A DNA stretch of 47,245 bases, taken from NCBI GenBank assembly GCA_045661305.1, contig JAZRFJ010000004.1, forward strand, positions 1 through 47,245. The letters are read 5' to 3'. The position numbers and the translations under genes are program-made. Under the pieces are notes generated by a model that ran no database searches, had not been told where the DNA came from, and saw nothing but the letters and a program-made list of their open reading frames with translations. Positions 30,799 to 39,609 of this stretch are shown here, piece after piece (the first letter of the stretch is position 1; every line of letters starts with the position of its first letter). Origin of the DNA: UMGS1840 sp045661305 (GTDB lineage: Bacteria > Bacillota > Clostridia > UMGS1840).

Positions 30799-31659
30799 AT
30801 GGAGCTTTTTGTAAATAATTTAAGTTATACCTATTCTGAAGGTACAGCCTTTGAAAAAACTGCACTTAAAAATGTAAGCTTTCGGGTAGAAGAGGGAAGT
30901 TTTACAGGAATAATCGGACATAGCGGAAGCGGAAAATCAACCCTTGTACAGCACTTAAACGGTCTTATTAAGGTACAAAGCGGAGAAATAAAAGTAGGCG
31001 ACAGAGTTCTTAATTCCCAAAAATCCGACACTAAAGGGCTTTGCTTTCAGGTAGGTGTGGTTTTTCAGTATCCTGAGCAACAGCTTTTTTCGGATACTGT
31101 TTATAATGATATTGCTTTTGGTCCTAAAAATATGGGTCTTACAGAAAAAGAAATCGAGCTTAGGGTAAATACTGCTGCAGAGCTTGTAGGTCTTTCTAAA
31201 GACCTTTTTGACAAATCACCTTTTATGATATCAGGAGGTCAAAAAAGAAGAGTTGCAATAGCTGGTGTTATTGCGATGGAACCTGATATTTTAGTTCTTG
31301 ACGAGCCTACTGCGGGACTTGACCCGAAGGGCAGAGATGAAATTTTAAGAGCTATAACAGAGGTTCACAAACAGATGAATATGAGCGTTATTCTTGTTTC
31401 ACACAGTATGGAGGATGTAAGTAACTACTGTGAAAAACTTATTGTTATGAACAAAGGCGAGATTTATCTTGAGGGAACAAGAGAAGAAGTCTTTGAAAAA
31501 ACAGATGAGCTTAAAAAAATCGGGCTTTCATCTCCTGCTGTTACAGTTATGGCACAAAGACTTAAAAAGGAACACAATATCGACCTGGGAGAAAAAATTT
31601 ATACGGTCGAAGATGTTTTTGAAGCTGTAAAAGCTATAAAAAGTAAGCTGAAAGGGTAG
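30799..31659 (+). CDS. ecfA2: ECF transporter ATPase EcfA2
   Basis: The second ATPase of the module pairs with EcfA1. The 286-residue protein has Walker A GHSGSGKST, VFQYPEQQLFSDTV, signature ISGGQKRR (with Ile in place of Leu, normal for EcfA2), and LVLDEPTAGLDP. The C-terminal domain (from about 225) is the EcfA-specific extension. It starts 4 bp after ecfA1 and ends 12 bp before ecfT, so all three are cotranslated in the standard A1-A2-T order. No substrate-binding S component is nearby; it must be encoded elsewhere in the genome, as usual for shared group II modules. Confidence 0.95.
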   Translation: MELFVNNLSYTYSEGTAFEKTALKNVSFRVEEGSFTGIIGHSGSGKSTLVQHLNGLIKVQSGEIKVGDRVLNSQKSDTKGLCFQVGVVFQYPEQQLFSDTVYNDIAFGPKNMGLTEKEIELRVNTAAELVGLSKDLFDKSPFMISGGQKRRVAIAGVIAMEPDILVLDEPTAGLDPKGRDEILRAITEVHKQMNMSVILVSHSMEDVSNYCEKLIVMNKGEIYLEGTREEVFEKTDELKKIGLSSPAVTVMAQRLKKEHNIDLGEKIYTVEDVFEAVKAIKSKLKG

Positions 31660-31671
31660 AAAAAATAAAAA

Positions 31672-32472
31672 ATGCTTAAAAATATTACAATCGGACAGTA
31701 TTATCCATCTGATTCACCTATACACAGACTCGACCCACGAACAAAAATAATACTGACTATTTTATACATTGCAACCGTATTTTTTATAAAGGGATTATAT
31801 GGTTTTTTGGTTATTGGGATTTTATCTTTTTTGTTAATAAAGCTGACAAAAGTTCCAATGAAGCTTTTTTTAAAAGGTCTTAAGCCTGTTCTTTTTATAA
31901 TGACTTTTACAGCACTTTTAAACCTTTTTTTAACAAATGAGGGAAGAATACTTTTTGAATACGGGTTTTTAAGAGTAACAAGTAAAGGCCTTTCCTTATC
32001 AGTATTTATGGTGCTTAGGATACTTTTCTTGGTTGTCGGCTCTTCATTCCTTTTATATACAACATCACCTGTATCAATGACATCAGGCTTGGAAAGCTTA
32101 CTAAAACCTCTTAAAAGGATAGGCGTTCCTGCACATGAAATTTCTATGATGATGTCTATTGCACTTCGTTTTATACCAACATTAATTGAGGAAACTGATA
32201 AAATAATGTCAGCACAGAAGTCAAGAGGTGCAAATTTGGATGAGGGAAATATAATAAAGCGTGCAAAAGCACTTATACCTATTTTAGTTCCGCTTTTTAT
32301 TTCGTCTTTCAGGCGGGCAGACGAGCTTGCTATGGCTATGGAATCAAGATGCTATAACGGAAGTGATAACAGAACAAAGTTAAAAGCATTAAAATATACA
32401 AAAAAAGATGTAACAGCGTATGTTGTTTTCTTTTTTGGTGCGGCAGTTGTTATTGCTGCAGGATTAATTTAA
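31672..32472 (+). CDS. ecfT: ECF transporter transmembrane protein EcfT
   Basis: EcfT is the membrane scaffold that transmits ATPase motion to the S component. The 266-residue protein has about five membrane helices (about 22-40, 44-62, 67-85, 110-128 and 243-263) and two coupling motifs, AQKSRGA (about 181-187) and AMESRCY, which dock on EcfA1 and EcfA2. The start has only a weak ribosome site in an A-rich stretch, consistent with coupling to the upstream gene. truA follows after 22 bp, the common Bacillota order. Confidence 0.93.
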   Translation: MLKNITIGQYYPSDSPIHRLDPRTKIILTILYIATVFFIKGLYGFLVIGILSFLLIKLTKVPMKLFLKGLKPVLFIMTFTALLNLFLTNEGRILFEYGFLRVTSKGLSLSVFMVLRILFLVVGSSFLLYTTSPVSMTSGLESLLKPLKRIGVPAHEISMMMSIALRFIPTLIEETDKIMSAQKSRGANLDEGNIIKRAKALIPILVPLFISSFRRADELAMAMESRCYNGSDNRTKLKALKYTKKDVTAYVVFFFGAAVVIAAGLI

Positions 32473-32494
32473 AATAAATTTATAAGTGGTGTAT

Positions 32495-33235
32495 ATGAGA
32501 AACATTCGTATAGAAATGGCGTATGACGGCACAAATTATCATGGCTTTCAGACGCAGAAAAATGGAGTTACGGTGCAGGAAACGATTGAAAATGCACTAA
32601 GTGAATTTTTAAAGGAAAAAATTACTGTTACAGGCTGTGGAAGAACAGATGCGGGCGTTCATGCAATGAAATACTTTTTTAATTTTTATACTTCTTCAAC
32701 CATTCCCGCAGATAAAATTCCTTATGCAATGAAGCCGTATTTGCCTTGTGATATAGTTTTTAAAAAGGGTGAAGAAGTTTTGGAGGATTTTCATTCTCGC
32801 TTTTCGGTTAAGAAAAAAACTTATGTATATAAAATTTTAAATACACCTTTTTGTGAGCCTTTTTACAGAAATTACACATTTTTTTATCCCTATGAGCTTG
32901 ATATTGAAAAAATGCGTGATGCGTGCGAAACTTTAAGAGGTACACATGACTTTAAAGCCTTTATGGCTTCGGGAGGTCAGGTTAAAACAACTGTACGCAC
33001 AATTTTTGATATAAAAATTGAAAAGGATGAAAAAACAGGTATAATTTCTATATATGTGTCTGCAGACGGATTTTTATACAATATGGTGAGGATAATTGCA
33101 GGAACATTAATTGCTGTCGGAAATTCAAAGCTTTTTAAAAAGGATATAGAAGAGGCTTTAAAAAATTGCGACAGAACAATGCTTGGAACAACAGTTCCAC
33201 CGCAAGGTCTTTATATGTATGATGTTTTATATTAA
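32495..33235 (+). CDS. truA: tRNA pseudouridine(38-40) synthase TruA
   Basis: TruA makes pseudouridine at positions 38-40 of the anticodon stem-loop in many tRNAs. The 246-residue protein has the catalytic aspartate Asp52 in GRTDAGVHA, the N-terminal IEMAYDGTNYHGFQ, and the later FLYNMVRIIAGTLIAVG. I choose ATG 32495 as start since homologues begin close to this residue; in-frame GTG codons lie at 32486 and 32489. It is downstream of ecfT and upstream of a DUF5711-type gene. Confidence 0.95.
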   Translation: MRNIRIEMAYDGTNYHGFQTQKNGVTVQETIENALSEFLKEKITVTGCGRTDAGVHAMKYFFNFYTSSTIPADKIPYAMKPYLPCDIVFKKGEEVLEDFHSRFSVKKKTYVYKILNTPFCEPFYRNYTFFYPYELDIEKMRDACETLRGTHDFKAFMASGGQVKTTVRTIFDIKIEKDEKTGIISIYVSADGFLYNMVRIIAGTLIAVGNSKLFKKDIEEALKNCDRTMLGTTVPPQGLYMYDVLY

Positions 33236-33249
33236 GAAAGGGAAAAACA

Positions 33250-34464
33250 ATGGATAAGGAAAAAAATAATCATATTGAGGAAATAGAAATAGCAATGAAT
33301 AGCTCAAACATTGAAAATGAAGCTATGGAAGAAAGCTATAAAAAGAGAAGCAAAAAAAGGGAAGCAAAAAACAAAAAAATAAACATAGTAAAAATTATAC
33401 TTATTATAATATTTCTTTTTTTAGCAGTATTCTTTGGATATAAAGCTTTTTTTGAAATAAGGAAAAATCAGACTACTGCAAAGGATAATATTTATTATAC
33501 ACCTGCTGCACAAACTACAAGCGGGCAATTTAAGAACTTTTTTGTTACAACAACAATAGACGGAATAAAGATTATAAATCAAAACGGAGAAGATGTTCTT
33601 AATGATGTAAATATGGCAGTTTCACCGTATGTAAAAGGTATGAACGAGCCTGTTTTCCTTACTAATAACAAAACTATGCTCATATATGATATAAGCGGAA
33701 AGACAGCAGTTTTATTTGGTGAGAACGGTGTTATAAAAACGCTTAATTTTCCAAATGAAATAATTAAGGCGAAGATGAGTGCTTCAGGGCAGTTTGTTGT
33801 GATTTTAAAAACAGAAGGCTCAAAGGCGGCAGTAAAGGTTTATAATCAGGACGGAAATGAGCTTATGACTTGGTACAGTGGAACAGGATATGTTGCCGAT
33901 GCACAGATAAGCGATACAAAGAGTGCAATGGCTGTTGTTACAAACGAGGTTTCCAATTCGAAAATTTCATCAAAAATTCTTTTCTTCACCTTTGATAATC
34001 CTGAGCCTTACATGGGCAAAATTCTTGGTGAGAGCATAGCAGCATATGTATCTTTTTATGATGATTTTGCATATGTTCTTTGTGATGATTGCCTTTATTT
34101 TATTGATTCTGAGGGCGAGCTTTCAAAGCCTCTTTCGTTTGGAAAAGACCGTATGAAGTTCTTTAAATCGTTTAAAAACGGAAACCTTATGATTTGCAAA
34201 GCAGCAAGCGAGCCTGAAAAATATGAGGTATGTGTATTTAATTCAAAAGGTAAACAAATAAGCAGCTTTTTAATGGATTCATTTTTATCAGTTTGCGATA
34301 TTTCCGATAAAGAATTTCTTGTTCTTAAAAGACGAGGTGTTCTGAGTGTCAGCGACCACGGAAAAACCATAAGGGATATAAGCTTTGAATTTGATGTAAA
34401 AAATGCGTCATATTATAAAGATAAGATAGCTGTTTTATCACAGGATGCAATATATATATATTAA
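33250..34464 (+). CDS. DUF5711-like membrane-anchored beta-propeller protein
   Basis: The 404-residue protein has a Lys/Glu-rich cytoplasmic N-terminus, one membrane helix at about 47-66, and an outer domain of repeated beta units (for example EPVFLTNNKTMLIYDISG, GVIKTLNFPNEIIKAKMSASGQFVVILK) that fit a seven- or eight-bladed propeller. This is the layout of DUF5711, a clostridial family of unknown function which I recognise by pattern. It starts 15 bp after truA and is followed by a CvpA-type gene, so it likely belongs to the same envelope-related run. Confidence 0.78.
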   Translation: MDKEKNNHIEEIEIAMNSSNIENEAMEESYKKRSKKREAKNKKINIVKIILIIIFLFLAVFFGYKAFFEIRKNQTTAKDNIYYTPAAQTTSGQFKNFFVTTTIDGIKIINQNGEDVLNDVNMAVSPYVKGMNEPVFLTNNKTMLIYDISGKTAVLFGENGVIKTLNFPNEIIKAKMSASGQFVVILKTEGSKAAVKVYNQDGNELMTWYSGTGYVADAQISDTKSAMAVVTNEVSNSKISSKILFFTFDNPEPYMGKILGESIAAYVSFYDDFAYVLCDDCLYFIDSEGELSKPLSFGKDRMKFFKSFKNGNLMICKAASEPEKYEVCVFNSKGKQISSFLMDSFLSVCDISDKEFLVLKRRGVLSVSDHGKTIRDISFEFDVKNASYYKDKIAVLSQDAIYIY

Positions 34465-34500
34465 TAAGTATAAGAAATCTGTAAAAACGGAGGAGTTTTT

Positions 34501-35145
34501 ATGAAAGCAGACCTTATTTTAGCACTGATTATAATTATAGCTTCTTTTATTGGATATAGAAGAGGTTTTATAAAGGCGTTTTTAAATTTGTTTTTTGTTT
34601 TGTTTTCAGCACTCGGATGTTATCTTTTATATCCGTATGTCGCAGAATTTATTTCAAAAACAGGACTTAATAAAACAGTTAATGACTACATATTAAAACA
34701 CCTCACACAAAAATATGTTATTGCACCTCAAGGGGATAATGTGGCTTCGCTTTTAATAAAGTATAATGTTGATACTGTTGAAGCACTTATATCAAAAATG
34801 GCAGAGGGAATTACTGTAATTGTAATGAATATACTTGCCGCAATAGTTGTTTTTGTTGGGATAAGAATAATATTTTTTATGATAAAAGGCGTATTCGGAT
34901 TTTTGACAAAGCTTCCTGTTATAGGTTCAATAGATTCACTTTTGGGAGCTTTGATGTCTTTTGTTTCATCAATGCTCATCATATTTTTGTTTTTTGCGGT
35001 TATTCTTCTTCCACCTTGTAATAAAAGCGAGTTCTCGTATACTGTGTGCGAAGAAGTTGACAAATCTTTTTTAGCAAAAAAGGTTATGGAATATAATATT
35101 TTTGTAAATTATGATACTGTGAAAATAGATTATAAAGAGGATTAA
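34501..35145 (+). CDS. CvpA family membrane protein
   Basis: The 214-residue protein has four membrane segments (about 2-30, 34-50, 100-125 and 150-172) and the CvpA N-terminal pattern ADLILALIIIIASFIGYRRGFIKAFLNL. In other bacteria CvpA is linked to colicin V production and envelope stress or uptake of purines; no specific role can be given here. It has a GGAGG ribosome site and ends one base before the ligA start. Confidence 0.85.
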   Translation: MKADLILALIIIIASFIGYRRGFIKAFLNLFFVLFSALGCYLLYPYVAEFISKTGLNKTVNDYILKHLTQKYVIAPQGDNVASLLIKYNVDTVEALISKMAEGITVIVMNILAAIVVFVGIRIIFFMIKGVFGFLTKLPVIGSIDSLLGALMSFVSSMLIIFLFFAVILLPPCNKSEFSYTVCEEVDKSFLAKKVMEYNIFVNYDTVKIDYKED

Positions 35146-35146
35146 A

Positions 35147-37147
35147 ATGGAAAACAAAAATGAAATAAGAAATAAAATTGAAGAATTAAGAGAAAAAATC
35201 AAATATCACAGTGACAGATACTATAATGATGATGCTCCTGAGATTGATGACTTTACCTATGATAAGATGCTTAGGGAACTTGAAAATCTGGAGAAAGAAT
35301 ATCCTGAATTCAAAGATTCTATGTCACCGACAGTAAATGTAGGCGGTAAAGCATCAACTCTTTTTGAAAGCGTTGAACACAGAGTTCCTCTTCAAAGCTT
35401 AGAGGATGCGTTTTCTTATGAGGAGCTTATAGATTTTGAAAACAGGATAAAAAATGCAGGAATAACTGATTATGAGTTTGTGGTTGAGCTTAAAATTGAC
35501 GGTCTGAGTGTTTCTTTGGAATATGAAAACGGAAAGTTTGTAAGAGGTGCAACAAGAGGAAACGGTCAGGTTGGGGAAGATGTTACTCAAAATCTTTTTG
35601 AGATTAAGGATATAAAACAGAATATAAATGATGACAGTCCGTATTTTTGTGTACGCGGTGAAGTTTATATGCCCAAAAAAGTTTTTGATGACTTAAATAA
35701 AACTCAGGAAATTTTGGGACAGAAGCTTTTTGCAAATCCAAGAAATGCGGCGGCAGGCTCTTTAAGACAAAAGGACTCAAAAGTTACAAAAGAAAGAAAA
35801 TTGAGCCTTTTTATTTTTAATCTACAAGCTTGTGACGGAAAAAGCTTTAAATCCCACACCCAAACTCTTGACTATATAAAAAAATGCGGACTTCCTGTAA
35901 GTATGTATTATAATACTTTTAAAACAATGGAAGAAGCATATAAAGAAATTGAGCGTCTTGGTGAAATGAGGGAAGAACTGCCTTTTGATATCGACGGTGC
36001 AGTTATTAAGATAAATGATTTTGAGCAGAGAAAAATTTTGGGAGAAACATCTAAATTTCCAAAATGGGCTATTGCATATAAGTATCCTGCGGAAACCAAA
36101 GAAACAAAGCTTAAAGACATTGTTATTCAGGTGGGAAGAACAGGTGTATTAACTCCGAATGCTGTTCTGGAGCCTGTAAGACTTGCAGGAACAACTGTAA
36201 GAAGAGCAACACTTCATAATTATGACAATATAAAGGATAAAGATATACGAATAGGTGATACTGTTTTAGTTCATAAAGCAGGGGATATAATTCCTGAAAT
36301 TACAGCTTCAGTTCCTGAAAAAAGAACAGGATGTGAAAAAGAATATCTAATGCCAACGAATTGTCCCGTTTGCGGAAGCGAAGTAAAACGGGAAGATGGC
36401 GAAGCGGCTTTTAGGTGCACAAATATCGAATGTAAGGCACAGATTTTAAGAAATCTTTCTCATTTTGCATCAAAAGAAGCTATGGATATTGAGGGACTTG
36501 GTCCGCAGATTGTAGAAGCATTTGTAGAAAACGGACTTATAGAAAAGGTTTCTGATATATACAAGATTAAAAAAGAAGAGATAGCATCTTTGGAAAGAAT
36601 GGGAGATAAGTCAGCAGAAAATTTGATTAATGCCATAAATAGTTCCAAAAGTAAGGATTTATCAAACCTTCTTTTTGCACTTGGAATACGCCAGATTGGA
36701 AAAAAAGCAGGCAAAAATATTGCAGCTCACTTTAAAAATATTGATAATATAATGAATGCTACAACAGAAGAATTTACTGATATTTTTGATGTTGGCGAAA
36801 TATCAGGAAAAAATGTAGTTGAATTTTTTAATAATCCTGATAACAGAAAAATTATTGAGGAACTTAAAGAATATGGCGTTAATATGGAATATATAAGCAC
36901 AGATGTTTCTGAAGTGTTTAAAAATATGACATTTGTTCTTACGGGAACACTTCCTACATTATCCAGAGCAGATGCGACAAAAATTATAGAGGATAACGGC
37001 GGAAAAGCTTCTTCCTCAGTTTCAAAAAAGACAACTTATGTCCTCGCAGGTGAGGAAGCGGGAAGTAAGCTTACAAAAGCACAGAATTTAGGAATAAAAA
37101 TCATAACAGAAGATGAATTTTTGGAAATGGTTAAAAATCAAGCTTAG
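35147..37147 (+). CDS. ligA: NAD-dependent DNA ligase LigA
   Basis: LigA seals nicks in DNA during replication and repair using NAD. The 666-residue protein has the full domain set: the Ia domain for NMN recognition (YHSDRYYNDDAPEIDD), the adenylation site Lys116 in KIDG, an OB fold, the four-Cys zinc finger (CPVCGSEV ... CTNIECK), helix-hairpin-helix repeats (about 450-580) and a C-terminal BRCT domain from about 590 (SEVFKNMTFVLTGTLP). It starts one base after the CvpA gene stop. A terminator follows after about 25 bp. Confidence 0.98.
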   Translation: MENKNEIRNKIEELREKIKYHSDRYYNDDAPEIDDFTYDKMLRELENLEKEYPEFKDSMSPTVNVGGKASTLFESVEHRVPLQSLEDAFSYEELIDFENRIKNAGITDYEFVVELKIDGLSVSLEYENGKFVRGATRGNGQVGEDVTQNLFEIKDIKQNINDDSPYFCVRGEVYMPKKVFDDLNKTQEILGQKLFANPRNAAAGSLRQKDSKVTKERKLSLFIFNLQACDGKSFKSHTQTLDYIKKCGLPVSMYYNTFKTMEEAYKEIERLGEMREELPFDIDGAVIKINDFEQRKILGETSKFPKWAIAYKYPAETKETKLKDIVIQVGRTGVLTPNAVLEPVRLAGTTVRRATLHNYDNIKDKDIRIGDTVLVHKAGDIIPEITASVPEKRTGCEKEYLMPTNCPVCGSEVKREDGEAAFRCTNIECKAQILRNLSHFASKEAMDIEGLGPQIVEAFVENGLIEKVSDIYKIKKEEIASLERMGDKSAENLINAINSSKSKDLSNLLFALGIRQIGKKAGKNIAAHFKNIDNIMNATTEEFTDIFDVGEISGKNVVEFFNNPDNRKIIEELKEYGVNMEYISTDVSEVFKNMTFVLTGTLPTLSRADATKIIEDNGGKASSSVSKKTTYVLAGEEAGSKLTKAQNLGIKIITEDEFLEMVKNQA

Positions 37148-37171
37148 TTTATGACTATTTTGTTTATTTTT

Positions 37172-37213
37172 AAAAAAAGCAAGTCATTATTTTAAAATGG
37201 CTTGCTTTTTTTG
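37172..37213 (+). terminator. Terminator of ligA
   Basis: A stem of aaaaaaagcaag-t-catt with aatg-g-cttgcttttttt, one internal mismatch, loop of about 7 bases, followed by T residues. Confidence 0.85.
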
Positions 37214-37251
37214 TGACACTAATTTTTATACAATAAAAAACTTATTTTCTA

Positions 37252-37298
37252 TTGACAATTATATAAAGTTGTGGTATGATTATTCATACCAATCATAC
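37252..37298 (+). promoter_or_regulatory. Promoter with overlapping operator of the AbrB-like/glycosyltransferase operon
   Basis: TTGACA (37252-37257), 17-bp spacer, TATGAT (37275-37280). The -10 lies inside a perfect inverted repeat GGTATGA-ttat-TCATACC (37273-37290), and a further half-site AATCATAC follows immediately (37291-37298). A repressor bound here would block RNA polymerase. The obvious candidate is the small AbrB-type protein encoded just downstream (autoregulation), although a TetR- or MarR-type factor from elsewhere is equally possible. Confidence 0.7.
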
Positions 37299-37314
37299 TA
37301 AAGGAGGAGCATAT

Positions 37315-37524
37315 ATGAATATACACGATGGAAAATATGCTTGGATGGTCAAAATTGGCGAAAAGGGACAGTTTGTTATTCCTAAACAAGCAAGAGAATT
37401 GTTTGACTTACAGCCGGGTGAGGAAATTTTAGTTCTTGGTGATATTGAGCGAGGAATAGCAATTCTTCCTAAAGTAAAACAACAAGATTATGTTAAACAA
37501 ATTTTTAGTGATATAGAGGAATAA
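37315..37524 (+). CDS. AbrB/SpoVT-type transcriptional regulator
   Basis: The 69-residue protein has one AbrB-like swapped-hairpin DNA-binding domain: VKIGEKGQFVIPKQARELFDLQPGEEILVLGD, as in SpoVT and MazE antitoxins. The short tail (LPKVKQQDYVKQIFSDIEE) has no toxin-neutralising feature. ATG 37315 has AAAGGAGG seven to eight bases upstream; the frame is open to 37276, inside the operator. The next gene starts 4 bp after its stop, so regulator and glycosyltransferase are translated together. Regulation of the operon by its own product is a reasonable inference. Confidence 0.88.
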   Translation: MNIHDGKYAWMVKIGEKGQFVIPKQARELFDLQPGEEILVLGDIERGIAILPKVKQQDYVKQIFSDIEE

Positions 37525-37528
37525 AATC

Positions 37529-38710
37529 ATGAGCAAAATTGTTTTCTTTTGTATCCCTGCACATGGACATACTAACCCTACCTTAGAGGTTGTAAGGGAA
37601 TTAGTTTCTCGTGGGCATGAGGTGTGGTACTATTCATATAATATTATGCGTGAAAAAATCGAGTCGTCAGGAGCAACATTTATATCCTGTGACGATTATG
37701 ATATAGAGAAAAAACTAAGTGCAAAAGATTCTGCCCGTGTGGGAAAAGATTTGGCATTCTCAACAAAAATACTTGTTGATACCACATTGGCTCTTGATGA
37801 CAAGGTTTGTAGAGAAATGGCAGAGCTTAATCCTGATTGTATAGTTGCAGATTCTATGGCATTGTGGGGAAAAGCTGTTGCAATAAAGCTTGGAATTCCT
37901 TTTATTTCTTCAACAACAACTTTTGCTTTTAATAAGTATTCAGCAAAGATTATGAAACAAGGTATCGGAGATTTATTTAAGATGCTTTTCTCAATCCCAA
38001 AAACCTCCAGGCAAGTTAAGCGACTGAAGGAAAAGGGGTATCCTGTTAAAAATATTCTTGATATAATCGGTAATGATGATAATACCCATACTATTGTATA
38101 TACCTCTCCCGAGTTTCAGCCATATTCTGAGACTTTTTCAGATAAATATGCGTTTGTCGGACCGTCCATTCGTTCTGCAACCCAGGAAATTGAAAAAAAG
38201 AAAGACAAGCTTGTCTATATATCAATGGGAACCGTCAATAATGATATGATGCCTTTTTACAAGGCGTGTATATCTGCGTTTGAAAATACACCTTATCAGG
38301 TTATTATGTCTGTTGGTAATCTTGTAGCTATTGATGGTTTTGGAAACTTGCCCGAAAATATATCTGTTTTTTCATATGTTGACCAGATTGCTGTCTTAAA
38401 AAAAGCAGATATATTTGTATCACACTCAGGAATGAACAGTATTAGCGAAAGCTTATATTTTGAAGTTCCTCTTGTTATGTTACCTCAAACAACTGAGCAA
38501 AAGGGTGTTGCTGAGCGGGTTTTAGAGTTTCGTGCAGGAATAAAGCTTGATAAATTGGATGGATTTTCTGTTTTGAGTGCTGTAAATAAAATATTTAGCG
38601 ATAGTACCTATAAGAAAAATGCAAAAAAAGTTGCTGAAGGGTTTAAGCGTTGTTCAGGTGTAAAAGGTGCGGCAGATAAAATTATAGAGGTTTGTAATCA
38701 CGAGATATAA
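37529..38710 (+). CDS. MGT-type UDP-glycosyltransferase
   Basis: This family of GT-B enzymes transfers sugar to small hydrophobic acceptors; the macrolide glycosyltransferase (MGT, YjiC/YojK) branch inactivates macrolides and flavonoid-like compounds. The 393-residue protein begins IVFFCIPAHGHTNPTLEVVRELVSRGHEV and has the C-terminal donor site HSGMNSISESLYFEVPLVMLPQTTEQKGVA, with the catalytic His at HGH (about 13). Acceptor not predictable. The operator-controlled promoter and AbrB-type partner suggest inducible detoxification, which is inference. There is no obvious terminator directly after the stop. Confidence 0.88.
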   Translation: MSKIVFFCIPAHGHTNPTLEVVRELVSRGHEVWYYSYNIMREKIESSGATFISCDDYDIEKKLSAKDSARVGKDLAFSTKILVDTTLALDDKVCREMAELNPDCIVADSMALWGKAVAIKLGIPFISSTTTFAFNKYSAKIMKQGIGDLFKMLFSIPKTSRQVKRLKEKGYPVKNILDIIGNDDNTHTIVYTSPEFQPYSETFSDKYAFVGPSIRSATQEIEKKKDKLVYISMGTVNNDMMPFYKACISAFENTPYQVIMSVGNLVAIDGFGNLPENISVFSYVDQIAVLKKADIFVSHSGMNSISESLYFEVPLVMLPQTTEQKGVAERVLEFRAGIKLDKLDGFSVLSAVNKIFSDSTYKKNAKKVAEGFKRCSGVKGAADKIIEVCNHEI

Positions 38711-39068
38711 ATGATATGTATTACTAGTCTTATTTTAATTAATTTTATTCAAATAAATTCAAAATAGCACATAGATAATAGAACCTGTTGGCAACATGGA
38801 TATAAGTAAAATCAGATATCCAAACTATGTTAACAAAAACTGCTAAAAACTATGAGAGAAAAGGTAGATGCCGATTAATATTAACCTATATATAAAATAA
38901 TGTTGTAGTATAAAAAGCTTAATAAGATAATGATTGATTATATGTGTAAAATTAATGTAATGAGCATTGTTATTTTATATTAATGACCATATAATAAGAA
39001 TTCAATAATTGAAAATAAACCGAATTTGTTTAAAAATCGAATTAACAAATTTGGTTTTTTCATTGTAT
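38711..39068. other. AT-rich gap without a recognised gene
   Basis: About 360 bp between the glycosyltransferase stop and the tRNA-Leu terminator hold no convincing open frame in either strand. Short frames such as one near 38820-38880 have no ribosome site. At 39018-39056 there is an inverted repeat, aaccgaatttgtt/aacaaatttggtt, with a T run on the plus strand; it may be a far-downstream terminator for the glycosyltransferase operon or a relic. Confidence 0.6.
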
Positions 39069-39111
39069 AAAAAATCCGAACCCGCTACCGACAGGTGCAA
39101 GGTTCGGATTT
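39069..39111 (-). terminator. Terminator of tRNA-Leu
   Basis: On the minus strand aaatccgaacc and ggttcggattt form an 11-bp stem followed by TTTTTT, just after the tRNA CCA end. Confidence 0.85.
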
Positions 39112-39119
39112 CTACTGTT

Positions 39120-39202
39120 TGGTGCGGCTGAAGGGACTTGAACCCCCACGGTTTCCCACCGGAACCTAAATCCGGCACGTCTGCCAATTCCGCCACAGCC
39201 GC
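39120..39202 (-). tRNA. tRNA-Leu (anticodon TAG)
   Basis: The 83-nt minus-strand sequence folds into a class II tRNA with a long variable arm (tgggaaaccgt). Acceptor GCGGCTG pairs perfectly with CAGCCGC, the anticodon stem-loop is CCGGA-TTTAGGT-TCCGG with anticodon TAG (leucine), the T-loop is TTCAAGT and the CCA is encoded. Confidence 0.96.
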
Positions 39203-39209
39203 AGATTTA

Positions 39210-39249
39210 TAATAATGCAGAATGCAAAGTGCATAGTGCAGAATTATTT
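39210..39249. repeat. Left flanking repeat of the four-helix-bundle gene
   Basis: Sequence built from tgcagaat and gaatgc units (ataatgcagaatgcaaagtgca...tgcagaatta). It is similar to the reverse complement of the sequence on the other side of the gene (39610-39650, attcttcattctgcattcagcattctgaatt). It begins 7 bp from the 5' end of tRNA-Leu. Confidence 0.65.
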
Positions 39250-39600
39250 ATTTGAATTTGAAGTTTTACAGATAGCGGTTAAAATACTTATCAACTCATT
39301 AATATCAGTATTTATGCTATCATATTGTGATTTATTTAAGTAATCTGTTTTATATAGTAGTTTTAACCAATAATGAGTTTCATTAGCCTCTTTCAAAGCA
39401 ATACTCATTTTGGCAATAAAATCAGCTTTACTTTGTCCTTTTTGTGCTTCTGCAACATTTGCACCAATACTTGTACCGCTACGAAGCAACTGTTTGGAAA
39501 GCACATATTCCTTATGTTCACTAGTAAGATGCTTATATAGATTAACAATTCTAACTGCAAATGAAAAGCTTTTCTCAACAGAGATATTATTTTGAATCAT
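39244..39600 (-). CDS. Four-helix-bundle protein (S23/IVP family)
   Basis: The 118-residue protein is of the S23-type four-helix-bundle family (TIGR02436), first found as a protein encoded in 23S rRNA intervening sequences and related to Avd proteins of diversity-generating retroelements. Diagnostic parts are SFAVRIVNLYKHL, YVLSKQLLRSGTSIGANVAEAQKGQS, FIAKMSIALKEANETHYWLKLL. The biochemical function is unknown. It stands alone, next to tRNA-Leu, and both sides of the gene carry related TGCAGAAT-type repeats in opposite orientation, so it may be part of a small mobile unit. No 23S rRNA, reverse transcriptase or variable repeat is seen in the window. Confidence 0.9.
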   Translation of the reverse strand: MIQNNISVEKSFSFAVRIVNLYKHLTSEHKEYVLSKQLLRSGTSIGANVAEAQKGQSKADFIAKMSIALKEANETHYWLKLLYKTDYLNKSQYDSINTDINELISILTAICKTSNSNK

Positions 39601-39609
39601 AATCTCACT

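Noticed and set aside
37315..38710. Toxin-antitoxin pair (AbrB-like antitoxin first)
   Set aside because: The second gene is a 393-residue GT-B glycosyltransferase, not a PIN, RelE or MazF-type toxin.
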